Positions 47,848 to 61,630 of a stretch of 64,000 bases of DNA are shown here, one piece after another; position 1 is the first letter of the stretch, and each line of letters opens with the position of its first letter. The DNA lies in contig NC_135555.1 in the NCBI RefSeq assembly GCF_964340395.1, positions 24,321,225-24,385,224 on the forward strand. The letters run 5' to 3'. Origin of the DNA: Glandiceps talaboti. Taxonomy: Eukaryota > Hemichordata > Enteropneusta > Spengelidae. A model generated the notes under the pieces. That model saw only the letters and a program-made list of their open reading frames with translations, did no database searches and was not told the DNA's origin. The translations under genes and the position numbers were made by a program.

Positions 47848-49073
47848 GGACTCCACAGGAAAATTCAACTTGGACTGAAAAGAATATGATTCAACCGAAA
47901 AGGCTATTTCGGAAAGAAATTGAACAAATCATGGTACAAGAGCAAGTGGCTGAACATGGACATCAAACAAATCCCGTTGTTAAATCAAAATCGAGCTCTG
48001 AAATTATCTGTGAATGTTGTTGTAATAGATCAAAGCGTTCTCTCTCCTGTGACGAGGTAAGGAGCATTGTCGGTACAGAAGAATGTGATGTAGGTAATCT
48101 GTCAAAATGGGAACAGCAGCTACGTTTACAACTACGTGATCCCATTACTTCGACACCTCGGAAACCAAAACAACGCACCTATAGACATGAACTGATGACC
48201 CAGTGTAATATTTGCAAAGACGACATTCCACAGAAGATTGTCAAGGAATCCAAGATTGAAGAAGTGGAAGATGATGACCATTGTCATGGTAACGAGACTA
48301 TTTCCACGGAAGATAATAAGGAAGGCGAAGATAAACCTATCATTAACTTATCAGGAAAGGAAGATAACACTTTGGACTCAAAAGAAGATGAAACTACAAC
48401 GAGTAACTATCCCTTTAAAGTCAAAGAGAGCAGAGTCATCGGAGATGGAAACTCAGCAGAAAACGCAGAACCTCCGATAAGTTCTACAAAACCACCGACG
48501 CTCGCCTCGAAACCACGTGATGTATCAGAGCAATCACGTGTACACGATCCATACCAAATTACTACCTCGAATATCATAAAGAAAATGATAACATTGCCGA
48601 GATTAGACAATGTCGACAAACAGGGTCAGAAGGAGAAATTCGTAGGGGAAATAGCCTTCCAACTAGACAGACGCATTGTTGCCTACGTCTTTGGCGAAGG
48701 TTGCAGTAGGCGTCGTTACTATGGTTACACTGTCCTAAATATTCCAGAAATGGTAAATCTTGAATGGGCTGATGACGTTACACGCAACGTTTTGAGACAC
48801 AGATTTCAGCAGATCGTTGAAAGAATAAAAATTCACGGATTTGATACCGATTACCATCCTACTGTCATTATCCGTATAATTAATTCATACGGTATGCTCG
48901 ATTCCAGGCCAAGCAAAGATGATGCCACACAATGTGCATACAATGAAACAAGTTTGCTAGACTTAATCGCCGACTTAAAGTTACATCCGAAGGAACACCA
49001 AGATATGATTTGCCTATTGGGTTGCTTAGTAACGCTCTCGTCGCAGGACAACAAACCTTTACTTTTGTATTGA
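47848..49073 (+). CDS. SPATC1L-like: Speriolin (SPATC1/SPATC1L family), exon 2
   Basis: Residues 70-477, ending LLLY and TGA. The acceptor ataaattgcag at 47847 restores the frame with exon 1 (G-TPQENSTWTEKN then MIQPKRLF). Residues about 334-477 are the conserved speriolin C-terminal domain: FVGEIAFQLDRRIVAYVFGE, YYGYTVLNIPEM, RIINSYGML, a closing CLLGCLVTLSSQDNKPLLLY. Mammalian speriolins have GEIAFQLDRRI, YGFTV.NIPEK and NAYGIL at the same places. The middle is acidic and low in order; CECCC and CNIC clusters could bind metal, which is speculation. Mammalian speriolin sits at the centrosome and sperm neck with CDC20. The gene looks intact. Confidence 0.9.
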
Positions 49074-49107
49074 CACACTTGCAAAATGTATTTTGATCAA
49101 TGTCGAT

Positions 49108-49113
49108 AATAAA
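49108..49113 (+). terminator. Speriolin poly(A) signal
   Basis: AATAAA 35 bases after the stop codon; a second one lies near 49196. Confidence 0.65.
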
Positions 49114-49645
49114 AACTGTTAACTTGAGATCATCTGTAATAAGTTAATTGCTGAAAAAAATTGAATGAACCGAGTTCCATGTCTTGTTTTGTTACAAATA
49201 AATTATCATTGATACAAGTATGTGCCATCCGTTGATTCTGAATATGACCGTGGAAGTGTCGAATAGTATAGTTTGACAATTTGTAGTGTTTTAAACATGA
49301 CTTTATTTTTTCTGCGCAGCCGTCAACTTTCTCCCAATATATTGAAACGTGTGAGACTCATGTAAGAAAGTGAAAGTTCTTAAACTACTTATTTTTTTCA
49401 ATATTACTGATAATTTTGTTCTATACTTTTGAACGCATTTTAGTTCTTAATTCTTTTAACATCTAAGGACATATAAAGAAATATATATGTGAAATTGTTT
49501 ACGCAATTCAGTATTTCACAGATTGGGTGTAATACATATATATTTATTTATTTATTTATAATTTTATTTTTAAAATAAAATTCTAAAGTGAACAATAGCT
49601 CATAATGAATATATACGTAACAGATAGAAAGCCCTTTATAAATAA
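49114..49645. other. Intergenic, no gene seen
   Basis: Very AT-rich, with (ttta)n near 49540; nothing else recognised. Confidence 0.5.
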
Positions 49646-49649
49646 ACGT

Positions 49650-49812
49650 TATGTTAGAGTATCTAGTGTTACTTCAGGGGAGTATGTTAGAGTATCTTGT
49701 GTTACTTCAGGGGAGTATGTTAGAGTATCTTGTGTTACTTCAGGGGAGTATGTTAGAGTATCTTGAGTTACTTCAGGGGAGTATGTTAGCGTATCTTGTG
49801 TTACTTCAAGGT
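49650..49812. repeat. 33-bp minisatellite
   Basis: About five copies of gtatgttagagtatcttgtg plus ttacttcagggga. The period is divisible by three, which makes a short open frame. Confidence 0.93.
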
Positions 49813-49954
49813 GCTGAAAGATGTTAGTGTACACGGCTCTTGAAGGACTGAACACCATTGTCACTGGTCACTCCAACTACACTGTCAGGGAGTCCGGATG
49901 AGAGTTCTGTCAGTAGAGTAGGTTCTTGAGACTGGTTCGATGAGTGATTGCCTT

Positions 49955-50040
49955 GGCATAGTCTCGGTTACCCAGACTCTCGCCGCTGGGGGCTCTGCCT
50001 ACGAGACCTCCCCAAACGAGCGTCTGGGAAAACCACATTG
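49955..50040. repeat. GC-rich inverted repeat
   Basis: ggttacccagactctcg on the left faces cgagcgtctgggaaaacc on the right across ~45 bases containing cgctgggggctctgcc. The stretch is far richer in GC than its surroundings and looks like a piece of a dispersed repeat. Confidence 0.6.
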
Positions 50041-50059
50041 CCGCAGCTTAGCTAGTCTA

Positions 50060-51410
50060 GCTGCTAGACCTCGGGTGTTCTTCCGATATAATACGACACA
50101 TCGCTAGTCAAGTCAAGTCAAGTTTATGACTGAAATCTATCTTATACAATCAAATTAGTCTGACTATTAACACAACGGCTCCCACACATTAGCCTGCCCA
50201 CAGTAAGATGTCAAGGACACAACACACTTTGTTAGGCCCTACGGTTACGTCACCGAGGAACAGAAAGGAATGGTGGAACAGCCACAATCTTGAAATTGAA
50301 TAATGAATAATTGAATAATCAGTACATCCAATAATTATATCTCTATTATTGTTACAACATAGCTCCCTGTACTGTATTATATTATTGTCACTACTTAAAA
50401 TCAGTAATCAGTGTTAATTTGAGCAACCACAGTCGCCACATTTTTTTGTGATGTACAATTCGATGTTTTTGAAATTGAATGGCTAGACTCGATCAGTTTT
50501 CCGAAAACTATTTTCTAGTCTCTCACCCACAACTTGAAATCGTTTTCCTTTTGGATGTTATCATTTATTTGTTTTCTGTATGTTTATTTGTTGTGGGGAA
50601 TAAATTTCAATTTCAAAATCAATCATCACAGTGAGGATGATCACCATAGTATTGAGTGGATACTTAATGTGCTCCTACAGATTATTTACTACATGTATAC
50701 GTATTCATTTGTCATTATTTTTTTGTAAACTTATATTTGTTTTGGTTCATTTTATACAAATAATTGTTGTTTTGAACGATCCGCAAATTGACCCGCAGTT
50801 CAGCCTGTCGGCCTGCAAAATAATGACACAGAACTTCGCCACAATCGCCAAATAGAATACGATTTGTGTCACGTTACGGAAACTGCACACACGGTGATAC
50901 GACGAACGAAGAGTTGATCTCAGGTAATAACCATACATGGCATATAACATATGTATAAGCCGAAAGCGTGTTGTCGTTGAGGGCGCTGATGTTTGGATAC
51001 GGACCGATTCGTAAAATCATGTATATTCCCATTTGTATTAACTCTATTTCAGCTACGATAATAGACATTTGACAATAACGACAAAGAAAACAACTATGAT
51101 GACGTCACCAGTGGTTTGGAAGAATATATGCTAATCATCGGAGCTTAAGTTCCAAGATGGATACCATACACTGAAAATAAGGAAATAGTGCTGCAGCAGG
51201 GTCGGCATTTTTGACGTCAAGCTCAACCGGAAAATAACTGCATGGGTGTAGTTACACAGATTTCCAGATCCAACAACCAAGTCATTAGAGGATTATGAGG
51301 ATTTTCTTTTCATATTTGTTGTACTTAGTTTTAAAATTAATTAGAATTGGTGGTTTCTGAGTTATCTATTTGTTTAATTTTAGCTTATATCGCCATCAAA
51401 TTAACTGAAA
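50060..51410. other. Intergenic, no gene seen
   Basis: AT-rich; contains (caagt)n-like agtcaagtcaagtcaag at 50110. Nothing else recognised. Confidence 0.5.
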
Positions 51411-51575
51411 TATTAATTTGTTTGCCATTTGGTAGGATTGTCCCAAATTGAACTCAGAAGGTTCAGACACAAACAGGGAGAAGTGGCTAGAAACCTGGTT
51501 AAGAATCGAACTCTGTAATTCCTACATCCAACAAATCTGTTGCTGAAGTCAAGCCATGGGAACATTCTAAATGTG
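51405..51575 (+). repeat. Dispersed repeat R, copy 1
   Basis: Direct copy of 59840-60005: ttaatttgtttgccatttgg, taggattgtcccaaattgaa, gaagt.gctagaaa, ctgtaattcctac, caa.gaatctgttgctgaagtc. The copies differ by about 15-20%. The nature of the element is unknown. Confidence 0.8.
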
Positions 51576-52171
51576 GCTGGTATGGTTTTCTTAACAAAAA
51601 AATGGAGGGATAAACCAAATTGAAAGTATACATAAGTAGTGGACGCGCAATGTTTTTTTTATTATGTCCACCGTTACGTCACGTATTGCTAAAATTAGGA
51701 TAGGATGGAAATCAAGATGAACAGTTGACACAAATAGGCAGGCTGTCTAGCATTCTAGAAACTCGTGTTATTTTACCCATTTCACAATATTTGAAACACA
51801 TCTCGGTTAACAAGCTTAGTGTCGGAGGTCCATTTTGGCAATTGGAAAATGTTGTCTTCATTGAGGGCTCACTTTGTCTTTGGTCATCGGAGCTGAAGGG
51901 GGTAGTAACCCCCCCCCCCCCCCTCAGTCGGTTAAAATGCCCGGCCCCTAAAATCAAGCGACTAATCTCATTTTAAATACGGATTATGTTGAGAATATAT
52001 GTTGACAAATCTTAGCATATCTATGTCAGTCATCATTATAAATGCATCGTGTAAAGTCAAAGTTAGATCTCAAAATGTTATTTTGCTGCAAAAACGGTAC
52101 ACATTATATTCTCGAAGTGCTAACACTTTCAGGGGATTTTTTTAAAAATCCAAGTAAGGTACATGTGCATG

Positions 52172-52269
52172 CGTGAGTGAGTGAGTGAGTGAGTGAGTGA
52201 GTGAGTGAGTGAGTGAGTGAGTGAGTGAGTGAGTGAGTGAGTGAGTGAGTGAGTGAGTGAGTGAGTGAG
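52172..52269. repeat. (GTGA)n microsatellite
   Basis: About 24 uninterrupted gtga units. Confidence 0.97.
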
Positions 52270-53215
52270 GGTCCGGATTAAACGTTATGATGAACACCGT
52301 AAAATAGTATCTCCTCTTGTAAAACAATATCGGGGACAATCTTCTATTGCCAGTTTTGACCATTTGTGTGTTTTTATAAGGGAACGAGCAGAATTTACGG
52401 GGTTTTCTTTTTTGAAAATTATAATGGTCTGAAGGGGGGGGGGATTCACGAAATATTTCGTTCATGACTTGAATTAAACTCAACAAAACCTTACTTGTGT
52501 AACTTGTTCATTTCTAAATTGAATGTAAGTTGTGTGAATGTTGCATTGTGGGTTACTGATAAAGTAGGGGGCTAAATGACCAGGATGTGAGGATAGAAGT
52601 GACTGAGGGTTTTTTAAATGGGGGGGGGGGGGAGTGATCTGTTTATATTTGTGTACACTATGCTTGGGTGATCATTTGAATATAAAAAAGTTCTCAAGAT
52701 GACCAACTTCAACACTATAAAAAATAAACATTTAAGTTCAACTTGTAAATACATGCCATAATCTATTTCATACATTTACTATGTATCATATTTTTGTTCG
52801 CCAAAATAATGAAAAATATTACAGGATGTCCCGTACAATTGGTTTATGTATGCAAGGATGTGATTAGATTATATGAATAAGGAATACATAGCCATGGTGT
52901 ATATATTATGCAACTGAGGTCTTGGCAGTTTTACACTGTAGTACCGGTATGTGTTTACTCGATTATGTTATACATGACATGTATATGAGCATTTGATATT
53001 ACACATATCACCCCAGGCAGAATGATGAAGGCAAATCGTGAAACTGTTTTAAAATCAGTCTCTGTGTTGGTACAGCACTCTAATTATTAGGTCTTTCGGG
53101 AAAGGCATATGCTGGCAAAGACTTAGAAGGTGGTAAACTGCCTGTTAAACATTGAACTTTTCTGTATTCTGTCCGAAAATGTACTCCTGCACTAGGACTA
53201 AGCTTTCAACCAAGT

Positions 53216-53354
<139 letters not shown>

Positions 53355-53814
53355 AATAATGGGTGAGTAGAGCGCCTACAACGGCAGAATTTCAGTCTAT
53401 GTTTTACCTGGAAATTTGTAACAGTCAATAATTGTGGTATGAATAATGGCATGCAAAATTACAGAATGCAAATGTATTCTTATCTTTCGCAATGTCTTTC
53501 ATTATTTCATTTTATTCTTTTGTGATCAGCAGTGCATATAACCAACACACATACAATAAAACACATCACAACAATATTTATAATTAATGTAGCTCAAAAG
53601 TTAACAGAGATGTCTTTATTACTGATTAAATTTGGATGCCGAAAAATACATGTGAAATAAATGAAATGAAAAATTCTTTACTGATTCAGAAGTACAAATA
53701 TATTCTTTAATCTTGAGATACTAATTTAAGACTAATGATTCACCAACCCTTCCTTCGTACCAAAATTGAATTAACTTATAGCAACACATGAATGGGGTAT
53801 GATGAAAACAGAGT

Positions 53815-55658
53815 TTCGTATTTAAATATAGGGTCAGAGATTAACAGTACTTAACCCACCGTTGGGATAGATCTTTACCACCCATCCAGATTTCATCGTC
53901 TTTTGACAGCATAAATTTCAATATTCCAGATTTCGTATTTAAATATAGGGTCAGAGGTTACCAGCACTTAAACCACCGTTGGGATAGATCTTTACCACCT
54001 ATCCAGATTTCATCTGCTTTTAACAGCATAAATTTAAATATTCCAGATTTCGTATTTATGTATAGGGTCAGAGGTTACCAGCACTTAACCCATCGTTGGG
54101 ATAGATCTTTACCACCTATCCAGATTTGATCTTCTTTTGACAGGACAAATTTGAATATTCCAGGATTTCGTATTTAAATATAGGGTCAGAGGTTACCAGC
54201 ACTTAACCCACCGTTGGGATAGATCTTTACCATCTATCCAGATTTCATCTTCCTTTGACAGGACGAATTTAAATATTCCAGATTTCGTATTTATATATAG
54301 GGTCAGAGGTTACCAGCACTTAACCCACCGTTGGCACTGATCTTTAAGACCTATCCAGATTTCATCTTCTTTTAACAGGATAATTTCAATATTCCAGATT
54401 TCGTATTTAATAAAATAGGGTTCAGAGGTTACCAGCACTTACCCCACCGTTGGGATAGATCTTTACCATCTATCCAGATTTCATCTTCTTTTGACAGGAC
54501 AAATTTGAATATTCCAGGATTTCGTATTTATATATAGGGTCAGAGATTAACAGTACTTAACCCACCGTTGGGATAGATCTTTACCACCTATCCAGATTTC
54601 ATCTTCTTTTAACAGCATAAATTTCAATATTCCAGATTTCGTATTTAAATATAGGGTCAGAGGTTACCAGCACTTAACCCACCGTTGGGATAGATCTTTA
54701 CCACCTATCCAGATTTCATCTTCTTTTAACAGCATAAATTTCAATATTCCAGATTTCGTATTTAAATATAGGGTTAGAGGTTACCACCACTTAAACCACC
54801 GTTGGGATAGATCTTTACCACCTATCCAGATTTCATCTGCTTTTAACAGCATAAATTTAAATATTCCAGATTTCGTATTCATATATAGGGTCAGAGGTTA
54901 CCAGCACTTAACCCATCGTTGGGATAGATCTTTACCATCTATCCAGATTTCATCTTCTATTGACAGGACAAATTTGAATTTTCCAGGATTTCGTATTTAA
55001 ATATAGGGTCAGAGGTTACCAGCCCTTAACCCACCGTTGGCACTGATCTTTAAGACCTATCCAGATTTCATCTTCTTTTAACAGGATAATTTCAATATTC
55101 CAGATTTCGTATTTAAATAAAATAGGGTTCAGAGGTTACCAGCACTTACCCCACCGTTGGGATAGATCTTTACCATCTATCCAGATTTCATCTTCTTTTG
55201 ACAGGACAAATTTGAATATTCCAGGATTTCGTATTTAAATATAGGGTCAGAGGTTACCAGCACTTAACCCACCGTTGGGATAGATCTTTACCACCTATCC
55301 GGATTTCATCTTCTTTTGACAGGACGAATTTGAATTTTCCAGGATTTCGTATTTAAATATAGGGTCAGAGGTTACCAGCCCTTAACCCACCGTTGGCACT
55401 GATCTTTAAGACCTATCCAGATTTCATCTTCTTTTAACAGCATAAATTTCAATATTCCAGATTTCGTATTTAAATATAGGGTCAGAGGTTACCAGCACTT
55501 AACCCACCGTTGGAACAGATCTTTACCACCTATCCAGATTTGATCTTCTTTTAACAACATAAATTTCAATATTCCAGATTTCGTATTTAAATATAGGGTC
55601 AGAGGTTACCAGCACTTAACCCACCGTTGGGATAGATCTTTACCACCTATCCAGATTA
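53815..55658. repeat. 118-bp tandem array
   Basis: About sixteen copies of a ~117-118-bp unit. Markers per unit: cgtatttaaatatagggtca, gaggttaccagcacttaacc, caccgttgggatagatcttt, accacctatccagatttcat. A variant block, ggcactgatctttaagacct, recurs near 54332, 55040 and 55395, i.e. at multiples of the unit (about 6 and 3 periods), which points to higher-order spread. No open frame persists. Confidence 0.96.
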
Positions 55659-55659
55659 G

Positions 55660-57726
55660 TATCGAAACGATTTCAGGTCTGCAGACAATTACAATTATAA
55701 TCAAAAAAATAAAAACGTTGTCGGTAAAACTGTGCAATACTTAACTTTTACACCATTATAGGTAACGTAGATAGACCATACATGGATGAGTAAAGAATGC
55801 ATTTACACGGTGCAATGCGATGAAGAAATACTAAAAGGAAATAGTGCTGTAACAACACCAACATGCGGGAGACGTCGAACATTGAAAGAACGTATAAGTT
55901 CTGCTACCTGTTAGTATGGATTTTTTTCACAAGCAATAAAACTATTAAGTGATGAATGATTGGTAATAATATAGTTACCTTAATAGAGATAATTATTAAT
56001 TATTTATCCGTTGTCTATGATTAGTGCCGATTTATATTTGAAGACTTAGAGCGTTTGGAGTAACCCAACATATATACCTGTATACAAATTTTACAATTCC
56101 GTTTTTTTCCTTGAGTAAAACCCTCACATGGTGTTGTTTTCTCTTAGCCCGCAGTTTAACATATAATTACCCTTTTCATGGAATATATTTTACTTTTCCT
56201 ATCTTCGAATTCCTTACGATAAATAGATTGAGAAAGCTTAATTTGCATTCAGGTACTTACAAACTGGTGAATTTCTGTGATTTTTAGCGAGGACCGTGCT
56301 GCCGCTTTCATCGTCTCCGCTCACAACCGAATTTTGGAATCGTCATCGAACGAAAAATAGGTGATACACATGATAGAACGTACTTTGTTGCCGTTGGCAA
56401 CTGTGTTCTTCTGACTTGCTCATTTCACGCCAAACGTTGGCGGCGCTCTATACTGTACGCCAGGACGTAACTACATGTAATCTAAAGCTTAGACGGAAAC
56501 ATTGCCCCTTTCATTACACACACTGAAATAATATATAAGGTCTTCATAACTGAGTGAATTATTGATAACCGTAAACTAACTCTTCTTACTTTGTATGAAT
56601 GATTCTCCATATCATCGATAATTATTTCATTAATATAGAAAACATTTAAAGAAGTTCCAATATAATATTCAACTTTGACTGTCAAAAATAAATGACAAAA
56701 TGTTGTTGTCCATTTACATCTTCACATAAATATATTTTCTTTACAGTTCCACAGAACGAAAATTCAAAGGAGCAGACAGTGATAGAGACACAATCATATT
56801 TGACAATGGTTATAATAATTCTATGAATATATAACTATAGTAAAAATGTTTGTTGCAGAAGCTACACTCGGTCCAGCTACAATGTAGAGCCAACTCGGAG
56901 ACATGGACTTGTAAGATTGGGCTTGGTAAAAGAAATAACATGTCCTTTAGTCTACGTCAAACTGTATTACCAACTTTTCAACATCACAAGGTCTACTACA
57001 TAAAAAAGTATATTTACAATTTGCAAATAACGGTGAGCATCCGGGTGCATTGCTTTAATAGTAGTTGAACCTGTACAGTTTCATTATTATTGGGGGAATG
57101 AAAACTCATTACTTTCTGTGCAAAGATATTAAGAATTACTGGTCTAACTGTTCCAATGAATTTCAATGCCTCGTTGAGGCTCGTATGCTTACCCTTAGCT
57201 GTATGGAGTTCTTGCACATGTCCCATGTATGAGTTCTGCCATTGGATTTCACTCTTGGCAAAGTTTTGAGAGCTTTGTCAATGTTATTGAAAACGTGATG
57301 TTGAGATAAGTAATGGCAAAAATTGTTTGCTCAAACTGCTCAGAACTATTCCAAGTTTCGATGATTGAAAAATACTTCTTAACGCTATCTCTTTCTTTGA
57401 CAGTTGATGTACTGTGTCTGATGATATCAATAGCGATGATGTTCTTCTAAATGTTACAAAATTACCTTTACCAAATTATCATCGCTGTCTAGTCAGACCG
57501 AAGTATCTGACGTAAACTTAAGGTTTTTGCACCATGGAGGGGTTGAAGATAGGTGGAGTAGACAGATACGTCATCTCTTAGGGGTTGACCGATGTGTGAG
57601 GGCGCTCTGTCACGGCGCCGTCCCTTACAGACCAAAATAGACAGTACGAAAGTTAACATTCAAGTTGATTAGGACAAGATTTGTGGACGGAACACTTGGA
57701 CTTCGGAATCGAACACGTCAAGATAT

Positions 57727-57762
<36 letters not shown>

Positions 57763-59360
57763 ATGTGCAAATAATCTATGTGGTATCTGTGCAGCATTAT
57801 TGAAATGTAATCTCACACGCTGAGACTTAAAACGGCACCCGAACTTCTGGAAATACTGAGGATAAGCATAACTGTTCCTTATTGTCACGTGATTAGATCA
57901 TTTGTACTAATTGTTGAAAGCAAATAGATTGAGGTTAACTTTTGTATATACTCTATTTGAGTTACCGATATGTTGTGTTGCTCATGATAACATCTTCAAA
58001 ATATGTTGGTTAAAATACCCCAAAGTAAGTGTATGTATACATTCTGGTGATGCTTTCAATTCCTAATTATATTTTACCAGTCTGGACGACTTAGAAATGA
58101 TAATTAAAGTCAAAGGGAAATTATGATGAACCATTTGTTTTATTAAAAGAATGATAAATGGTAAATATCTGCCATATACGAACTTGATACAAACTTGTTA
58201 CAATTGGTGTCAATAACAAACTTATATACATGTAACATACACACAGTAGTTCATATCACACTGTACCCTGATAAACCGTTCCTTTCGAAATGCAAATACG
58301 AAAAAGGGGCACGATTTGTGAAAGTGCAGAACGCAGAAGTCAGGATGTTTCCTCCGTTTGAATCACATACCTTAGGTATAACAGGGAATGTCGGAGCCCA
58401 AAATGTAAATGAGATCAGTGCGACTTCACCGGTACCTGCAGTGCGTTATAACGAATGTGCATTTATAGTAGGAGACACAATTCGGTATCACCGATACATC
58501 TGTTGACCTGAATTGAAAGGATTGTCAGATTAACAGTAAATTAGTGACAGTTCTATATCTCGATCACTCAACACGGTTTCAAACTTATTTGTTGTTGTCT
58601 AGCTTTTATATAAATTTCCATTCCATATCCATTGACTCCTCAACACATGATCAATACAATTTAGCAAGTTTATTAATTTATGCAAGTAATAATCACAGAA
58701 TAATGTAAAATGTGTTCCATAAAAAGTTCAGACATAAACGTAACTGTGATTTCCATATCTCTATGTTAACGTCGCAGTTTTCACAATCCGGGATACAAGA
58801 AAATACTGTTAGTTTTATTCCAACAACTGAATAATTTCCTCCAGTTTTAAATCAATTATAATCTATATTCGATGTTGTATTTACTCCCTGAGATCAGAAT
58901 CATTTACAAAACATACAATAAACTATTGTGTTATGTTAGTTTTGGTGTACACGTTTGATGTCTAGCGTTGTACATAATTTAAGATAATTTATAAAGGGGA
59001 TTTCTTCAACATTCTATTATAGGTAATGCTAAATCTACGTGTTTATGAATCATACCCATATAGTTGGTTTGCGTTATGAATACCAAGAGATGGTTAAGTT
59101 TCCTTGGTAGTATATATAATACTATAAGTACCTTTTATATCTAATATATATGCAAAGAAACGTCTAAAAACACAGATATTGACTGTTTAAAAGTGTTACA
59201 GTTATAATTTATTGGTCATCACTTGTATTTCGAGACTGATTAACTTTAATTGATAATTCACGTTTATCGACTAAGGGAAAAGTTACCTTTTAGTATAGTG
59301 TGGTCTTATTTATTTTCCATTCCAAATTGAGCAATCCACTGCAGGATTGAAAATCACCTA
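55660..59360. other. Intergenic, no gene recognised
   Basis: AT-rich DNA with an A30 run (57732-57761). An open frame at 58195-58506 (103 codons, ending VGDTIRYHRYIC) is more GC-rich than its surroundings but is not recognised and has no splice or start context. No RNA gene seen. Confidence 0.45.
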
Positions 59361-59369
59361 AGCTGTCTA

Positions 59370-59800
59370 TCTATCTATCTATCTAATAAATTTATATAGC
59401 GCCAAATATCCAAAGAAAACAATGTTCAGTGGCGCTCAGAGTTAGAAAGGAGATGAAAAAGCTCTCTGAAATATGTGGGTTTTCAAGCGTCTTTTGAAAA
59501 TGTTAACATTGGGAGAGGTTTTAATGTCCAGGGGTAGAGAGTTCCAAAGTTCAGGAGCTGCTGAAGAGAAGGAGCGGCGACCATAGGAAACCAGATTCCA
59601 TTTGGGTGTATGCAGAAGGCATTTATCCGATGAACGAAGAGTGCGTAATGAAGAACGAGGTGTAATTAAGTTCTTGAGATATTGTGGAGATATTCCATTT
59701 AGGGCTTTATAAGTGAAGAGCAGAAGTTTGAAAACAATACGATGAGATACTGGAAGCCAATGAAGTTGTTTTACATTTGTATCTTTCAGTCGTCAAGTTC
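59370..59800 (-). mobile_element. LINE 3' end (L2/CR1-like), frame intact
   Basis: 114 codons, open from 59786 to the TAA at 59442-59444: KQLHWLPVSHRIVFKLLLFT, YKALNGISPQYL, LRSSDKCLLHTPKWNLVSYG, RRSFSSAAPELWNSLPLDIK and FKRRLKTHIFQRAF. This is the classic C-terminus of L2/CR1-type polymerases ('LHWLPV..RI.FK', 'G.RAFS.AAP.LWNSLP', 'FK..LKTHLF'). The 3' UTR is short and ends gcgctatataaatttattag and (atag)n. It is 5'-truncated. The missing methionine is why it is easily overlooked. Confidence 0.88.
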
Positions 59801-59829
59801 ATCACATCGCCCCCTAGCGGCAGCCTACA

Positions 59830-60080
59830 CAAAATCGGTATTAATTTGTTTGCCATTTGGTAGGATTGTCCCAAATTGAACTGAGGAGGTTTAGACGGTA
59901 ACAGAAAGAAGTAGCTAGAAATTAGTTCAAGAAACCTGTAATTCCTACACCCAATGAATCTGTTGCTGAAGTCAATAAGCCCTGGAAACATCCTAAAGGT
60001 GACTGGATACCTCGTCCAACCACCAGGAGAGCACTCTTTATGAATAAGATCCTGCCACAAGTGTAAGAAACGGAACAAGA
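59830..60080 (+). repeat. Dispersed repeat R, copy 2
   Basis: The longer copy of the repeat at 51405-51575. It continues with gactggatacctcgtccaac and ggagagcactctttatgaat. The minus strand is open for 123 codons across the repeat/LINE junction, but this frame mixes two elements and is not a gene. Confidence 0.7.
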
Positions 60081-60306
60081 GAAATCCTCAACAAGACTTC
60101 ATGCATGATGATAACAGTCGTAGACTTCTGCAGAGCTTTGCTCCGAACCATACAGCAATACCAGTAGATGTGGAAAGTATTGATGTTGAAAGTGTGGCAG
60201 CAATGCATATAATATTGTATGAGACACTTAAAAACTAGTTTCAATCTATCCTGTAAGTAACTTTAGGAAGCCAAGATGAAAATACAGAATCATTTGAGGC
60301 ACCTTT

Positions 60307-60402
<96 letters not shown>

Positions 60403-60406
60403 GTGG

Positions 60407-60460
<54 letters not shown>

Positions 60461-60462
60461 CA
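60307..60462. repeat. (GAT)n microsatellite
   Basis: About 50 gat units with one ggtggt interruption. They give poly-Asp, poly-Met, poly-Ile and poly-Ser open frames, none real. Confidence 0.97.
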
Positions 60463-61630
60463 TCACAGAAAGATTGTTTGATATTTTGCTGCACAAAGAC
60501 ACAGTCCAAAAAACTGTGACCCTCCCCTTCGTACTGGCTCAACGAATCTTGACCCTCCCCCTAACACAGTCATGAAAGTTTGGTAATTTACACAACTTTG
60601 GTAATGTGTGGTTGCCTAGAAATACATGTCTGGCACTTGCTCCTTATGCATTGTTCATGTTAGCTCCATGCCATGGGCACACATTGCATCATTCAAGAGT
60701 AACATATACAAATTATTGGCAGTTGAGGCTATGTCTCTCTCTTAGATTGTGTAGGTACAGTTGGGGGCAATTTTTGTTGCATGTTCACAGGTCACCCTAA
60801 GGACTAAACCTACTAAATCATACTATACCATTGCTTGCTATTATAGAACCTAAACTTGGCATTTGGGGGAGTCATAGATATATTGTAGAACCTAAACTTG
60901 GTATTTGGGAGAGTCATAGATATATTAATTATATATATCAGATCAAGTTTGCTTGCTTGACTTGGCAGATGGAGGTGAACGTAAGGTCAAGTTCACCATG
61001 GCAAAGAAAGCTAAAATTTGACCATACTGGTATAAAACATAATCAAATTTCTGCTAAATTACCAGATGTGAAATATTTTATAAAACAGGTACAGCTATCA
61101 TTTAGCTGTCAAGCAAAACATGCTGATTTGTAATATAGCAAATATAGCCATTACTTAGGTTTAGGTTTTGACAAATCTGGGCTATTTGACCTTGAACATG
61201 AACATTAATATGATGATCATTGAAAGTCAAGGACTGTGGACAATTTGATCACTTTTGATAATGTGAGATGGAAATACCTGTACTGTCGTGTATCTAACTG
61301 TGAGAGGTAAAAGGCACATGATGCATTTTTATCACAAATATGGTTTGCCGTTTTGCCATACGAATGAAGGTCTTCAAACTAAATTGTCATGTATATTATG
61401 CAGATTATGTAGTATTGGCATTATTCCAAGTTTCATTGTGTCTTTGCACTTACAAGATATTAATTGTTATAAGAGCTTTTTAGTTGGCCAGCTGTGGAGG
61501 GAAGGTCAGTTATTACGATATTTACAAGACTGTCACTCAACCATTTTTGGATATTGACAGATTCCCTCAACTGAAAGGCATGTATGATATGTTCTATCAA
61601 GGGATGTAACTTAATTAACCTACCAAAGTG
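60463..61630. other. Intergenic, no gene seen
   Basis: Two gaccctcccc motifs (60521 and 60551) recall the subterminal repeats of MITE family B. Near 60850 a 40-base stretch (agaacctaaacttggcattt) is tandemly doubled. Nothing else is recognised. Confidence 0.45.

Noticed and set aside
56298-56360. Exon-like stretch reading EDRAAAFIVSAHNRILESSS
   Set aside because: It has an acceptor-like tttttag and a gtgata donor, but a stop right before the donor and no partner exon.
58195-58506. 103-codon open frame, plus strand
   Set aside because: No recognisable domain, no splice or start context, and the complement is also largely open. Could be an exon, but unsupported.
59707-60078. 123-codon minus-strand frame
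   Set aside because: It crosses the junction between the LINE end and repeat R; the LINE's true frame is a different one without a methionine.
60276-60575. Poly-aspartate protein
   Set aside because: A pure (gat)n microsatellite gives open frames in all readings. The residues after it are not recognised.
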